Under the pieces are notes generated by a model. It made no database searches. It was given only the letters and a program-made list of their open reading frames with translations, and was not told where the DNA came from. A DNA stretch of 64,000 bases from the NCBI RefSeq assembly GCF_900129865.1, contig NZ_FQXD01000007.1, positions 33,155-97,154 on the forward strand, written 5' to 3'. Below, piece by piece: positions 17,567 through 27,244 of the stretch (position 1 is its first letter; each line of letters starts with the position of its first letter). This DNA is from Virgibacillus chiguensis. GTDB lineage: Bacteria > Bacillota > Bacilli > Bacillales > Amphibacillaceae. A program made the position numbers and the translations under genes.

Positions 17567-17832
17567 AGAACAAAGGCTCGGGGCGCCCGTTTAGCAACGT
17601 AGCGAGTGGAGCGAATCAACGAAAGTTTTAAGAATCATGCTCCTGCAACAGGAGTATGCCGACACCCTCCGGCAAGCCCGTCTTTAGTCGGCCTTCCTAT
17701 TTAGAACGAACCGATGATGACTTAGCTTAGGGCGATTCGTGAAGTCGCCTAGTTGCTGGGCGCTGGAGCCAGACGTGGCTAAATAACTTAGTAAGTTTAT
17801 CCACAGCTGCTAAATTTTATAATTTCCTAGAC
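17567..17832 (+). repeat. Dispersed 265-bp structured repeat, copy 2
   Basis: It runs from AGAACAAAGGCTCGGGGC to AATTTCCTAGAC. It matches 44824-45097 almost throughout. It contains several self-complementary segments: CTCCTG with CAGGAG around CAA, GCCG with CGGC, and GGCGATT with AAGTCGCC. It has no coding potential. Confidence 0.9.
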
Positions 17833-17845
17833 CACGAAAAAAGTG

Positions 17846-17935
17846 ATTGAGATGCTGTTATCTCCCACTTTGGCTTGTTCAACGCACATCTTCATTTTGG
17901 AAGTACGGGATTCTTACAGCAACTTATATCCGCAA
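17846..17935 (+). repeat. 85-nt hairpin repeat family, copy a
   Basis: GATGCTGTTATCTCCCACTT, then CTTGTTCAACGC and ACATCTTCATTTTGGAAGTA, then TTACAGCAACTTATATCCG. The outer parts pair: GCTGTTA...CCCACTT with GGAAGT...GGG...TTACAGC. The same layout recurs at 37449-37550 and partly at 44588-44640. It lies 14 bp after copy 2 of the large repeat. Confidence 0.75.
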
Positions 17936-18025
17936 TAAATCAGCACATACTTTACAGTCCCTAACGAAATGTAAAACATCATTATAAAAAGTAGCATATA
18001 GGGGTGCTTATACGGAGGCGTTTCC

Positions 18026-19081
18026 ATGAAGAAAATATTACAAATAGCGAGTGCATTTATTGGTATCATTGTGGGGGCTGGATTTGCCTCCGGGCAAGAG
18101 ATATTACAATATTTTACTAGCTTCGGTTACATTGGAACAATTGGTGTTATTATTTCAACGGCTTTATTTACTTATTTAGGTATGATTTTAACTCGATTAG
18201 GGAGCCAAACACAAACCACCTCTCATCGGGATGTTATCTATTTTATTAGCGGTCGACATTTAGGTATAATCGTCGATTATATTATTGTATTTACGTTATT
18301 CGGCGTCGGTGTTGTTATGATTGCTGGTGCTGGCTCTATTTTCAACCAACAATTTGGACTACCTGCTTTTGTTGGAATTACAACGATGACTATAATCGTT
18401 ATACTTACTGTCATGCTTGATATTCATCGCGTTGTGCAAATTATTGCTAGTATTGCTCCATTTCTCATCTTCATGGTAATGCTTATCTCGATTTATAGCT
18501 TATTAACCATGGACCATTCCTTCGCAAAAATGGAGCCTATTGCTTTAGAACAAACTTCAGCTGTATCAAATTGGTTGCTTTCTGCTGTCAATTACGTTTC
18601 CTATAATATCGCTTTAGGTGCATCTATGGCGCTAGTGATGGGAGGAGCTGAACCTAATAGACGCAAAGCCACTATTGGCGGTTTGTTAGGTGGTTTAGGT
18701 ATTGGGATATTAATACTGTTTAACCACTTAGCTATCTTTTCCAATATGGAGCTTGTAGCTAATTATGAAATGCCCATTTTAAAGATTGCGGACGATATGT
18801 CTCCTATTTTAGGAATGGTGTACTCTGTCATTCTGTTTGGGATGATTTTTAACACGGCAGTTAGTATGTTCTTTTCTTTTAGTGCGCGATTTAAACCAAG
18901 TGGAACATCAGCCTTTCGTCGCTTTAGTATCATTACTATTTTGCTTGCATTTGCACTTAGCTTTGTAGGCTTCACCAAATTAGTATCGTTTTTCTATCCT
19001 TTTATTGGATATATGGGGTTGTTTTTAATTGTTGTACTGATTATTGCACCTTTTCGATTACGATCGCATGCTAAGAAGTAG
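18026..19081 (+). CDS. YkvI-family membrane transporter-like protein
   Basis: A 351-residue membrane protein with about ten helices. It resembles the YkvI group, distantly related to amino-acid/sodium symporters of the LeuT fold. The opening MKKILQIASAFIGIIVGAGFASGQEIL, with a helix broken at GAGFASG, is the hallmark. A second break occurs around NYVSYNIALGAS. The substrate is unknown. It is monocistronic and preceded by a GGAGGCG ribosome binding site. Confidence 0.8.
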   Translation: MKKILQIASAFIGIIVGAGFASGQEILQYFTSFGYIGTIGVIISTALFTYLGMILTRLGSQTQTTSHRDVIYFISGRHLGIIVDYIIVFTLFGVGVVMIAGAGSIFNQQFGLPAFVGITTMTIIVILTVMLDIHRVVQIIASIAPFLIFMVMLISIYSLLTMDHSFAKMEPIALEQTSAVSNWLLSAVNYVSYNIALGASMALVMGGAEPNRRKATIGGLLGGLGIGILILFNHLAIFSNMELVANYEMPILKIADDMSPILGMVYSVILFGMIFNTAVSMFFSFSARFKPSGTSAFRRFSIITILLAFALSFVGFTKLVSFFYPFIGYMGLFLIVVLIIAPFRLRSHAKK

Positions 19082-19193
19082 ACATGCGTAACCATAGCAT
19101 GTGAATTTGCATCGTTATTTGTCAAGAATGTTGGGTATTAAGCCGTTATTCTAGTATAATAGTTCGTGTAGAAGAATAAACCTGGAGGGAAGC

Positions 19194-19901
19194 ATGTTGC
19201 TTAAAGAATGGTTACAAGAAGCGAAATACACGGTTGTATTCACAGGAGCTGGCATGTCAACAGAAAGTGGGTTACCTGATTTCCGCTCTGCTAACAAAGG
19301 TCTATGGAGACAAAAAGATCCTAGTAAGATTGCCTCCACAGATGCACTAAACTCTAATGTCGAAGCATTTATTGCGTTTTACCGGGAACGAGTAGTAGGT
19401 GTTAAAACATATCAGCCGCATGAAGGGCACTATATTTTAGCCGATTGGGAAAAACAAGGACGTATTCAATCGATCATTACCCAAAACGTAGATGGCTTTC
19501 ATCAACAAGCTGGGAATATGCGGGTCGCTGAACTACATGGAACGCTGCAAAAGCTACACTGTCAATCTTGTGGAAAAGAATATAGTAGTGAGGAATATGT
19601 AAATAAAGATTACTACTGTTCTTGCCAAGGGGTTCTTCGCCCTTCCATTGTTCTGTTCGGGGAAACCTTACCGATGGACGCCTTTCAATTTGCGTTAGAA
19701 GAAACAGAAAAAGCGGATTTATTTATTGTACTTGGTTCTTCTTTAAGCGTAACCCCCGCCAATCAATTTCCGCTGATTGCGAAAGAAAATGGTTCTAAGT
19801 TAGTTATTGTCAATCAGGAGCCGACAGAATTAGACCGCTATGCCGATCAACTCATTCATAATCGTTCCATTGGTGAAGTATTAAAAGAAATAAACCAATA
19901 A
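19194..19901 (+). CDS. cobB: Sir2-family NAD-dependent protein deacylase
   Basis: A 235-residue sirtuin that removes acyl groups from protein lysines using NAD+. NAD-binding residues GAGMSTESGLPDFRS (18-32) and TQNVDGFH (97-103), catalytic His115 (ELHG) and zinc cysteines 123, 126, 142 and 144 are all present. Tyr63 and Arg66 (FYRER) match the Y-x-x-R pair that in CobB/SIRT5-type enzymes binds the carboxylate of succinyl-lysine, so desuccinylation as well as deacetylation is possible. TGGAGGG precedes the ATG. It has no operon partner. Confidence 0.93.
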   Translation: MLLKEWLQEAKYTVVFTGAGMSTESGLPDFRSANKGLWRQKDPSKIASTDALNSNVEAFIAFYRERVVGVKTYQPHEGHYILADWEKQGRIQSIITQNVDGFHQQAGNMRVAELHGTLQKLHCQSCGKEYSSEEYVNKDYYCSCQGVLRPSIVLFGETLPMDAFQFALEETEKADLFIVLGSSLSVTPANQFPLIAKENGSKLVIVNQEPTELDRYADQLIHNRSIGEVLKEINQ

Positions 19902-20072
19902 GCCTCACGATAAAGTGTTTATCCCTATAAGGGTAATCAGCGCCTTTCTAAAAACGTAACTTATTGTATTAAAAACACCTTATATACGAGATAAACCTTA
20001 AAAGCATTTTTCTATAGTGTAAATTATACCTCATCAACATAAACGCTGTTAGGTTCCTATAGTGAAAATGGA

Positions 20073-20117
20073 AGAGTCGATGCAATCGCTTGTTTAACAA
20101 GTGACGGCATCGACTCT
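20073..20117. terminator. Hairpin between convergent cobB and ypjP
   Basis: AGAGTCGATGC and GCATCGACTCT pair perfectly (11 bp) over a long loop that itself folds (CTTGTTTAACAAG). It lies 8 bp past the ypjP stop. There is no T tract on either side. Confidence 0.6.
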
Positions 20118-20124
20118 ATATGTG

Positions 20125-20700
20125 TTACGTCATCCATTTTGGTGGCGTATTTTTATCCCAAAAAATCTCTCCAATTTCATAATGTGTCTCAAATTGATCT
20201 GTATTTAAATGATAATGAAAGTTAAACCAATGCCCTTCTAATGGCCGATGAACTCTCCTCACATGAAACTTCACTACATTTTCCTGTTTATGATAATCAT
20301 AAACATGGAAAATTCGCTCGCCATATCCGCTAGAAGGGTCTTCCGTAATCCCATAATGAGATATGGGCTCTCCATTTTCATCTAGCATTACCGTTTCCAT
20401 AACTTGCTCTATTTTAGGGAGAATAACAGTAGTAAACTCATCCGCGACACGTTCTGATATTCTCGGCCCCATTTTACGCAACACTTGTTCCTTCGCTTTT
20501 TCTGATAATGCTACCCTTGGATCGACGAAAGGAGGAGTTTCTTCTAAGACAACAGTGCTTGACTGTTCACTAACATCGGAATCCGAATTCATTCGAGGTT
20601 TTGCCTCCACCGATTCTTGTGTTAGCGAAGTAGGTACATACATGCCTAGTGTTACAAAGGCAATTGCCATAACCGCTATTTTCTTCATCCACCGCTTCAT
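20125..20700 (-). CDS. ypjP: YpjP-like secreted or anchored protein
   Basis: A 191-residue protein of the YpjP family, of unknown function. An N-terminal basic and hydrophobic segment (MKRWMKKIAVMAIAFVTLGMYV) looks like a signal peptide or anchor. A low-complexity Ser/Asp/Glu region follows, and the conserved part is the C-terminal FHVRRVHRPLEGHWFNFHYH with several His and aromatic residues. GGAGGG lies 8 bases before the ATG. It stands alone between the sirtuin and spoVR. Confidence 0.78.
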   Translation of the reverse strand: MKRWMKKIAVMAIAFVTLGMYVPTSLTQESVEAKPRMNSDSDVSEQSSTVVLEETPPFVDPRVALSEKAKEQVLRKMGPRISERVADEFTTVILPKIEQVMETVMLDENGEPISHYGITEDPSSGYGERIFHVYDYHKQENVVKFHVRRVHRPLEGHWFNFHYHLNTDQFETHYEIGEIFWDKNTPPKWMT

Positions 20701-20974
20701 CTTAGGAGCCCTCCTCTCTCTACCTGTTACTTAAATTTTACCATTTTCTGATCATTTGTCTATATTATTTTTGTAACCGCAACCGTTTGTAAAGAATAAT
20801 TAATCTTTTTGCAATAATGATATGGGATCATACACATTTCTGCCTATCTATCTGAGACGCCCCCTCCTATTTGTAGGCCTCTCTTCTGAATTGCATAGCG
20901 TATTTTTTAGAACGTTCGCCTAAGGATAAACGTCCAATTATAACATGCGTGCAACAACACAGTTATTGGCTTAT

Positions 20975-22381
20975 CTACAATGATCGATGGACGGTTTTCC
21001 TTCCATCATAGGAGTAGACAATTCCCTTTTCATCAATCATCGTTTCTAGGCATACCGTACGTCCCCATAGCTGATAAATATATGGCAATACATGTTCTAA
21101 ATAGGCAACATCTAACTCTGTCCCTTCATAATGATGCTTCAAATATAACTCACCATTGCGTAAATAATCACCGTCTTCTACAGTAATATACGGAAACCCA
21201 CCATTCACCCGCATTGCTACAAGCTGATCACGAATGTTTTCATAATCTTTATTCGTAATTTGATAATTCCTTCCCTTTCTTTCAAACAAATATAAGTCCT
21301 CTCGCTGTACGAGATCCTTCGTTAAATAATTACGTAAAAAAGAAATATCTGATTCTAGCTCTCTAACTTCAAATATTTTTTCTCTTCCAGAATGGGGTTT
21401 TACTCCTCGTAGCTTCATTTCCTCTGTAGGTTGATTGTAGCGTTCTTCTATATCTTCTAATACTTTTAATCCTAAATAATAAGGATTTAATTGACGAGTA
21501 GAAGGCTGTACCACCCCTGCATGCAACGAAGCAAACTCAATCGTCTCCTCGCTACTTAAATCCATTTCTCTTAAAATTCGTTGGTGCCAATACGAAGCCC
21601 AGCCTTCATTCATGATTTTCGTTTCCATCTGCGGCCAAAAATAAAGCATTTCTTCCCGCATCATGGTTAGAATATCGCGCTGCCAATCCGCTAACTCTTT
21701 ACTATAGGATTCTAAAAATAATAACAGATCTTTTTCTGGCTGTGGCGGGAATTTCTTTTTGTATTTTTCAATCGCTGGTTTCTTCATTACTTCAGCATCT
21801 AAATCCCACAAATCATCATAAGGCGTTTTCTGTTTGGGAGAATCTTTTTCCAAGGCTTCCATCTCTTCATAGCTTAGCCTTGACCGGAAGAGTGTTGGAT
21901 CAACATGCTCTTGGATAGCTAAAACCGCATCTAAAAACTGCTCCACTTCCTTCTTTCCATACACCATTTCATAATGAGCAATTCGCTCAGCTGTTGCTGT
22001 CATGCTCTCTACCATATCACGCCGTGTATTTGAAAACCGAATATTATTTTTAAAAAAATCACTATGCGCCAAAACGTGAGCAATAATTAATTTATTTTGA
22101 ATGAGGCTATTCGTATCTAATAAAAAGGCATAGCATGGATCCGAGTTAATTACTAATTCATAAATTTGGCTTAATCCTAAGTCATATTGCAACTTCATTC
22201 GATGAAACTGTTTTCCAAAACTCCAATGACTGTATCGTGTCGGCATTCCATATGCTCCAAACGTATAAATAATATCAGCAGGACAGATTTCATAACGCAT
22301 CGGATAAAAATCGAGACCGAACCCAGAGGCTATCTCGGTAATTTCTGCAATTGCATGATTCAGTTCTTTCGTATCTGTCAC
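20975..22381 (-). CDS. spoVR: SpoVR family protein
   Basis: A 468-residue SpoVR/YcgB protein. In B. subtilis SpoVR is needed for normal spore cortex, and in enterobacteria the homologue YcgB works with the PrkA-like kinase YeaG and the VWA protein YeaH. Conserved stretches include [22 protein letters not shown] near the start, [13 protein letters not shown] with paired His, and [13 protein letters not shown]. The length equals the family norm. The partner genes prkA and yhbH are 7-10 kb away on the same strand and not in the same operon. Confidence 0.93.
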   Translation of the reverse strand: MTDTKELNHAIAEITEIASGFGLDFYPMRYEICPADIIYTFGAYGMPTRYSHWSFGKQFHRMKLQYDLGLSQIYELVINSDPCYAFLLDTNSLIQNKLIIAHVLAHSDFFKNNIRFSNTRRDMVESMTATAERIAHYEMVYGKKEVEQFLDAVLAIQEHVDPTLFRSRLSYEEMEALEKDSPKQKTPYDDLWDLDAEVMKKPAIEKYKKKFPPQPEKDLLLFLESYSKELADWQRDILTMMREEMLYFWPQMETKIMNEGWASYWHQRILREMDLSSEETIEFASLHAGVVQPSTRQLNPYYLGLKVLEDIEERYNQPTEEMKLRGVKPHSGREKIFEVRELESDISFLRNYLTKDLVQREDLYLFERKGRNYQITNKDYENIRDQLVAMRVNGGFPYITVEDGDYLRNGELYLKHHYEGTELDVAYLEHVLPYIYQLWGRTVCLETMIDEKGIVYSYDGRKTVHRSL

Positions 22382-22718
22382 GCAAATCCCTCCAATTCAC
22401 TTTTTAGCCCGGTAGAAAATACTGTAGACTTCCACAAACGTAATGGAGAAATAACAGTAACTTCATCCCGCTTTTCTTATGTGACTTTAGGCTACATCCT
22501 TGCGAGTACGTACAATCATGCCAAGAAAAATAAACCTCTATAGATTACACGTTTACTTTATAGTTTATGAATGAAAAAGAAATTGATGACTTCGCTCGTT
22601 TAATCTAGAAAGCACCATATTGGTTCACCTCATTTTCATCCCAGTTGGTGATCCAATCGTTTTCTATAGTAAGAAGTAAGCTTATTCGACCGTTGATTCC
22701 ATTTTAAAAATAAAACTA
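22382..22718. other. Gene-free stretch between spoVR and mntA
   Basis: Nothing coding was seen. It should hold the spoVR promoter at its left end; the Mn-responsive promoter of mntABCD begins at its right end. Confidence 0.4.
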
Positions 22719-22766
22719 TTGCATTTTTTCAACCTTTACCATATAATTTGCACTAAGGAAACAATT
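22719..22766 (+). promoter_or_regulatory. mntA: mnt promoter with MntR box 1
   Basis: TTGCAT (22719-22724) and TATAAT (22742-22747) are spaced 17 bp apart. Directly on the -10 and the expected start point lies AATTTGCACTAAGGAAACAA, which matches the Bacillus MntR box pattern TTTGCnTnAGGnAAAC closely. Occupancy by Mn-loaded MntR here would block transcription. Confidence 0.7.
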
Positions 22767-22829
22767 TAACTGGATGTAAATAATTTTTAAAGGAGCTAAC
22801 ATCTACTTGTTAGTCATTTTTTTAAAGTT

Positions 22830-22852
22830 ATTTTGCGTTAGGTAAACATAAT
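22830..22852 (+). promoter_or_regulatory. mntA: MntR box 2
   Basis: ATTTTGCGTTAGGTAAACAT is a second match to the MntR box, about 85 bp downstream of box 1 and 20 bp before the mntA start. Two boxes on one transcript could give tighter repression or a roadblock. Confidence 0.6.
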
Positions 22853-22871
22853 TAGAGAGGGGAACAAATGA

Positions 22872-23807
22872 ATGAAGAAAATAGGCTTTATCAGTTTTAC
22901 GATCCTACTTATCGCATTTCTTACAGGTTGCGGATCAAGTGCCAAGGACGCCGCCGGTGGCTCAAGTGAAAAACCTGTTAAAGTAGTTGCTACTATCGCA
23001 CAAATTGGAGATGTTGTTGAGAATATTGGCGGTGATCATGTAGATGTTTATAGCATTATGGGACCCGGAACGGATCCGCATCTTTATAATGCGGTACAGG
23101 GAGATATTCAACAAATGACCGAAGCAGAAATTATTTTTTACAATGGGCTTCATTTAGAAGGGCAAATGGGTGAAATATTTGAAGAAATGCGCCAAGATAA
23201 ACCAACCATTCCTGTGGCAGAAAGTATACCAGAGGACAAGCTGCTTGCAGATCCCGAAAGCCCTGAAGTAAGTGATCCCCATGTTTGGTTTGATATTGAA
23301 TTGTGGAAATATGCAGCTGAGTCCATTCGCGATGGACTCAGCGAATTAGATCCAGACAACAAAGAGACTTACGAAAAAAACACAGAAGCATATATGAAAG
23401 AATTAGATGAACTACATGCTTATGCAAAGGAACGCTTCAATGAAATTCCAGAAGAAAGCCGTGTACTTGTAACTGCCCATGATGCGTTTAATTACTTCGG
23501 CAAAGCGTTCGAGTTTGAAGTAATGGGATTACAAGGACTAAGTACGGAATCCGATTATGGTGTGAACGATATTCAACGAATCATTGATGTGTTAGTAGAA
23601 CGAAACATTAAAGGTGTATTTGTGGAAAGCAGTGTGTCCGAGCGGTCGATTAACGCCGTTGTAGAAGGGGCAAAAGAAAAAGGACATGACGTTTCTATTG
23701 GTGGTGAACTTTATTCTGATGCAATGGGTGAAGCAGGCACAGAAGAAGGAACTTATATTGGCATGTTTAGGCACAATATTGACACCATTGTAGAAGCCTT
23801 AAAATAA
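22872..23807 (+). CDS. mntA: Manganese ABC transporter, substrate-binding lipoprotein
   Basis: A 311-residue cluster A-I (TroA/PsaA/MntA) binding protein anchored as a lipoprotein. The lipobox LTGC has its cysteine at residue 20. Metal ligands are placed as in the family: His70 (DPHLY), His137 (DPHVWFD), a Glu in VFVESSVS and an Asp in YSDAMG. No His-rich zinc loop is present, which together with the MntR boxes favours Mn over Zn. The ATG at 22872 was chosen because MKKIGF gives a normal signal peptide. It is first of mntABCD. Confidence 0.93.
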   Translation: MKKIGFISFTILLIAFLTGCGSSAKDAAGGSSEKPVKVVATIAQIGDVVENIGGDHVDVYSIMGPGTDPHLYNAVQGDIQQMTEAEIIFYNGLHLEGQMGEIFEEMRQDKPTIPVAESIPEDKLLADPESPEVSDPHVWFDIELWKYAAESIRDGLSELDPDNKETYEKNTEAYMKELDELHAYAKERFNEIPEESRVLVTAHDAFNYFGKAFEFEVMGLQGLSTESDYGVNDIQRIIDVLVERNIKGVFVESSVSERSINAVVEGAKEKGHDVSIGGELYSDAMGEAGTEEGTYIGMFRHNIDTIVEALK

Positions 23808-23927
23808 AACGCACTTCCGTATAGGATAAAAAGCATGTTGGGGCTGTTATTTCACAGTGAACCGCTAGCTTTCTGTGCAACAAAATTACAAGCCCCTTCG
23901 ATGCAAAATAAAAGGAGGAACGACAAG

Positions 23928-24680
23928 ATGAATGCCTTGACGGTGAGCAATATGTCTGTATCCTATGATAAACAACTCGCATTAGAAAATGTTTCTTTTT
24001 CTGTCCCTGAAGGGTCGATGACTGGCATCATTGGCCCTAATGGAGCTGGTAAATCAACATTAATCAAGTCTATTTTACAACTATTACCTACTGTATCAGG
24101 GACGGTAGAAGTGTTTAAAAAGCCCTTACGTAGCCAAAGAAAAATAATTGGTTATGTACCTCAACGTAGTGAAGTAGATTGGGATTTTCCAACCAATGCC
24201 CTAGATGTAGTGTTAATGGGAAGGTACAATCATATTGGTATGTTCAAGCGAGCGAGCAAAAAGGAAGTAACATGGGCAAAACATTGTCTGCAACGGGTAG
24301 GCATGCAAGATTATGCCTCTCGCCAAATCAGCCAACTTTCTGGTGGTCAGCAACAACGTGTATTTTTAGCCCGCGCAATGGCGCAAGATGCAAAAATCTA
24401 TTTCATGGATGAACCTTTTGCAGGTGTCGATGCGTCCACCGAAAAAGCAATTATTCAATTAATGAAAGAGTGGAAAAATGAAGGGAAAACCGTTCTCGTT
24501 GTGCACCATGACTTACAAACAGTAAATGATTATTTTGACCATGTCCTGTTATTAAATAAAACACCAATCGCATACGGAGAAACAAATCGAGTGTTCACAC
24601 TTGCTAACTTAGAAGAGGCATATGGGGGTAAAATTGCTTTTTTACAACAAGGCCCTAAGGCAGCAAAGGGGAGTACATAA
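23928..24680 (+). CDS. mntB: Manganese ABC transporter, ATP-binding protein
   Basis: A 250-residue ABC ATPase energising Mn2+ import. Walker A GPNGAGKST, signature LSGGQQQRV, Walker B IYFMDEPFAGVD and the switch His in VVHHD are all intact. The ATG at 23928, after AAAGGAGGAACGAC, is preferred; the longer in-frame extension upstream has no family similarity. It lies 120 bp after mntA and 3 bp before mntC. Confidence 0.95.
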   Translation: MNALTVSNMSVSYDKQLALENVSFSVPEGSMTGIIGPNGAGKSTLIKSILQLLPTVSGTVEVFKKPLRSQRKIIGYVPQRSEVDWDFPTNALDVVLMGRYNHIGMFKRASKKEVTWAKHCLQRVGMQDYASRQISQLSGGQQQRVFLARAMAQDAKIYFMDEPFAGVDASTEKAIIQLMKEWKNEGKTVLVVHHDLQTVNDYFDHVLLLNKTPIAYGETNRVFTLANLEEAYGGKIAFLQQGPKAAKGST

Positions 24681-24683
24681 ACA

Positions 24684-25553
24684 ATGGAACAATTTAGTGC
24701 TCTTTTATCAAGTGCCAACTTACAATGGGTATTAATTGGAAGTTTATTGCTCGGTTTTGCAAGTGGGGTTATCGGCAGTTTCGTTTTATTAAAAAAACAA
24801 AGTTTAATTAGTGATGCGATGGCTCATGCTGCATTGCCTGGTGTTTGTATCGTTTATATTCTGTTTCAGACAAAAACCGTCCCTTATTTACTAACAGGTG
24901 CTGCTGTTACGAGCTTAATAGCAACACAGTCTATTCAAACCATTGTGAAATGGTCACGGATTAAAACAGATGCGGCTATCGGTATCACATTATCTGTATT
25001 CTTCGGGCTTGGCATTGTTCTATTAACCTATATACAACAAAATGCAACGGGTAATCAAGCTGGACTTGATTCCTTTATTTTCGGGCAAGCCGCTTCTCTC
25101 GTTAAAGGAGATGTGCAATTAATTGCAGCTGGCGCATTATGCTTAATCATTCTGACAGCACTATTTTTCAAAGAATTTAAGATTAGTATCTTTGACCCAC
25201 AATTTGCTAAGGGATTAGGTTTACCAGTTACCTTTTTCAATGCCGTCCTGTTATTTCTCGTTGTCGCAGTCGTTGTAATTGGGATTCAAATGGTCGGCGT
25301 TGTCCTTATAGCAGCATTATTAATTACGCCACCTATTTCTGCACGTTACTGGACAGACCAGCTCGGTTGGATGACCATGTTAGCGGGCATATTCGGGGCT
25401 ATCTCTGGTGTAAGTGGGGCTGTCTTAAGTACAGCAATACAAAATTTACCTACCGGGCCAATTATCGTATTAAGTGCTTCCGTTATTTTCCTCTTTTCCT
25501 TATTGTTTGGGACAAAGAAGGGTTTATTGCTGAAAGGAGGAAGAAATGCATGA
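24684..25553 (+). CDS. mntC: Manganese ABC transporter, permease
   Basis: A 289-residue permease of the ABC-3 (ZnuB/TroC) family with about eight helices. Family features are LLKKQSLISDAMAHAALPG near the N-terminus and the FKEFKISIFDPQFAKGLGLP coupling region. It pairs with mntD as the transmembrane heterodimer. Its stop overlaps the start of mntD (ATGA). Confidence 0.93.
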   Translation: MEQFSALLSSANLQWVLIGSLLLGFASGVIGSFVLLKKQSLISDAMAHAALPGVCIVYILFQTKTVPYLLTGAAVTSLIATQSIQTIVKWSRIKTDAAIGITLSVFFGLGIVLLTYIQQNATGNQAGLDSFIFGQAASLVKGDVQLIAAGALCLIILTALFFKEFKISIFDPQFAKGLGLPVTFFNAVLLFLVVAVVVIGIQMVGVVLIAALLITPPISARYWTDQLGWMTMLAGIFGAISGVSGAVLSTAIQNLPTGPIIVLSASVIFLFSLLFGTKKGLLLKGGRNA

Positions 25554-26443
25554 GCTATACTTTTTGGATTCTCTTAACCGGCTGTCTTGTCGGGCTTACT
25601 TGTGGTATTACAGGAGCGCTTCTTGTTTTACGGAAAATGGCAATGATCGCTGATGCCATTAGTCATACCGTTTTACTAGGTATTGTTGGGGCTTTCTTTG
25701 TTACCCAATCTTTAAGCGGGATTCCCATGCTTATCGGTGCAGGCATTGTTGGTATTCTAACGGCTGTTTTTGTGGAAATGCTTCATTCATCTGGGGTTCA
25801 ATCGGATGCAGCAATAGGAATTGTTTTCACTTCCTTGTTTGCATTAGGGGTTGTCCTTATTTCTTTTATTGGCGACCAAGTCCATTTAGATGTACAGCAT
25901 GCTTTAATGGGTGAAATTGCTTTTGTTCCATGGAACACGTTAACCATCAACGGGGTGAGTTATGGGCCTACTGCCGTGTGGATGCTCGGTGCTGTATTAG
26001 CGGTTAATCTCATTTTAATTACACTATTTTATAAAGAGATTAAAATGTCTACCTTCGACCCGCAATTTGCAACTTTAATTGGGGTGCCAGTAATGATCAT
26101 TCATTATCTACTAATGACCATGGTATCCTTATCCACCGTCGCTTCATTTGATAGTGTAGGTGCGATATTAGTTGTCGCCATGCTCATTGTCCCTGGAGCA
26201 ACGGCTTATCTTTTAACGGATCGATTTTTTGTATTATTAATTTTAAGTGGTGTTATTGGCATTTTATCTGCTGCCCTAGGCTATGGCTTTGCCATCCAAT
26301 GGAATGTTTCCATCGCTGGTTCAATGGCAGTAGCAACAGGGGTATTCTTTATCGCCGCTTTCCTCTTCGGTCCAAAACAAGGCGTTGTAATTAAAAAGAT
26401 CCGAGGTACAACTGGTAAAAAAACGGTCCAATCATCCACATAA
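25550..26443 (+). CDS. mntD: Manganese ABC transporter, second permease
   Basis: A 297-residue ABC-3 permease, paralogous to mntC (LRKMAMIADAISHTVLLG; FKEI-type coupling sequence FYKEIKMSTFDPQFATLIGVP). The start is the ATG overlapping the mntC stop, with AAAGGAGGAAG before it. It is the last gene of the operon and is followed 13 bp later by a strong hairpin. Confidence 0.93.
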   Translation: MSYTFWILLTGCLVGLTCGITGALLVLRKMAMIADAISHTVLLGIVGAFFVTQSLSGIPMLIGAGIVGILTAVFVEMLHSSGVQSDAAIGIVFTSLFALGVVLISFIGDQVHLDVQHALMGEIAFVPWNTLTINGVSYGPTAVWMLGAVLAVNLILITLFYKEIKMSTFDPQFATLIGVPVMIIHYLLMTMVSLSTVASFDSVGAILVVAMLIVPGATAYLLTDRFFVLLILSGVIGILSAALGYGFAIQWNVSIAGSMAVATGVFFIAAFLFGPKQGVVIKKIRGTTGKKTVQSST

Positions 26444-26455
26444 AAGCATTTTTAT

Positions 26456-26489
26456 TCTGTGTGAGGGGGGCTTATCTCCCTCACACAGA
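26456..26489 (+). terminator. Terminator of mntABCD
   Basis: TCTGTGTGAGGG and CCCTCACACAGA pair perfectly (12 bp). The T tract is weak (TTACTACGATTT). Confidence 0.7.
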
Positions 26490-27244
26490 TTACTACGATT
26501 TCAAAGGGGATGACGTAAACGCCTTTGGATAGAAAAAAGTTTGCTACATCTTTTTGGCGAAAAACGTTGTCGCTTTGTATGAATACCCTCGCAAAGCGTG
26601 CTTTAGGGTAGCTACTGACTAATGCAATGCGAACCATGAGGTTTCTCATAGGCTTTAGAACGTTTTCTTGTCACGCGATTTCTAGAGTATAATTATAAAT
26701 TCAGCATGCACTGCCATCGGGGCTTTGATCAGGGCATAACCTCAATTAGTTGCCATGTTTGAAACTCTGGAGAATTGACTTAGAACCCGCCATCCTTCAC
26801 CTTGTTTACGATCGTGGTGTATATCTGCGGCGGCTACAGAAAATCTAGCCACATAAGGGTTCCTTCCGCTTTTTTATGGTACCACGACCGTACTCTTCTA
26901 TGCTCTCGCTGGCAGGACCCCTATACCCAACACAGCGAATCACAAAGAAGAAGCTCAAGGTCAAGGACAAGCAGCTAACGCTGTGACTATAGAGATTTCC
27001 TGATTATGTATTCAGAGCTAACATCTACAAAAGGGGATTTACACAAAATTATTGACACACCCGACGAAGGATAAAGTAAAAAAATTATAAGTAATAGTAA
27101 AAAATATGGTATACCGTTGAAGAGTAAAAATACAAAGCGCAATAACTGATAGTGTAGAAAAAAGAAATGGCATTGTTCTCAGTCTAAGGAAGAACTAATG
27201 CCATTAACTACATAAATAACACTTTAATTATTTATTTTTTAACT
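26490..27244. other. 755-bp gene-poor stretch
   Basis: No gene was recognised. The part at 26700-26960 is less AT-rich than its surroundings and has broken reading frames on both strands, so it could be a decayed foreign gene, but I cannot name it. A frame on the minus strand at 26452-26649 has no family resemblance. Confidence 0.35.

Noticed and set aside
17203..17568. Two opposite frames of 72-75 codons
   Set aside because: They are mutually antisense, lack start signals, and border the repeat; nothing conserved is visible.
26452..26649. 65-codon minus-strand frame after mntD
   Set aside because: It overlaps the mntABCD terminator and has neither family nor good start signals; a remnant cannot be excluded.
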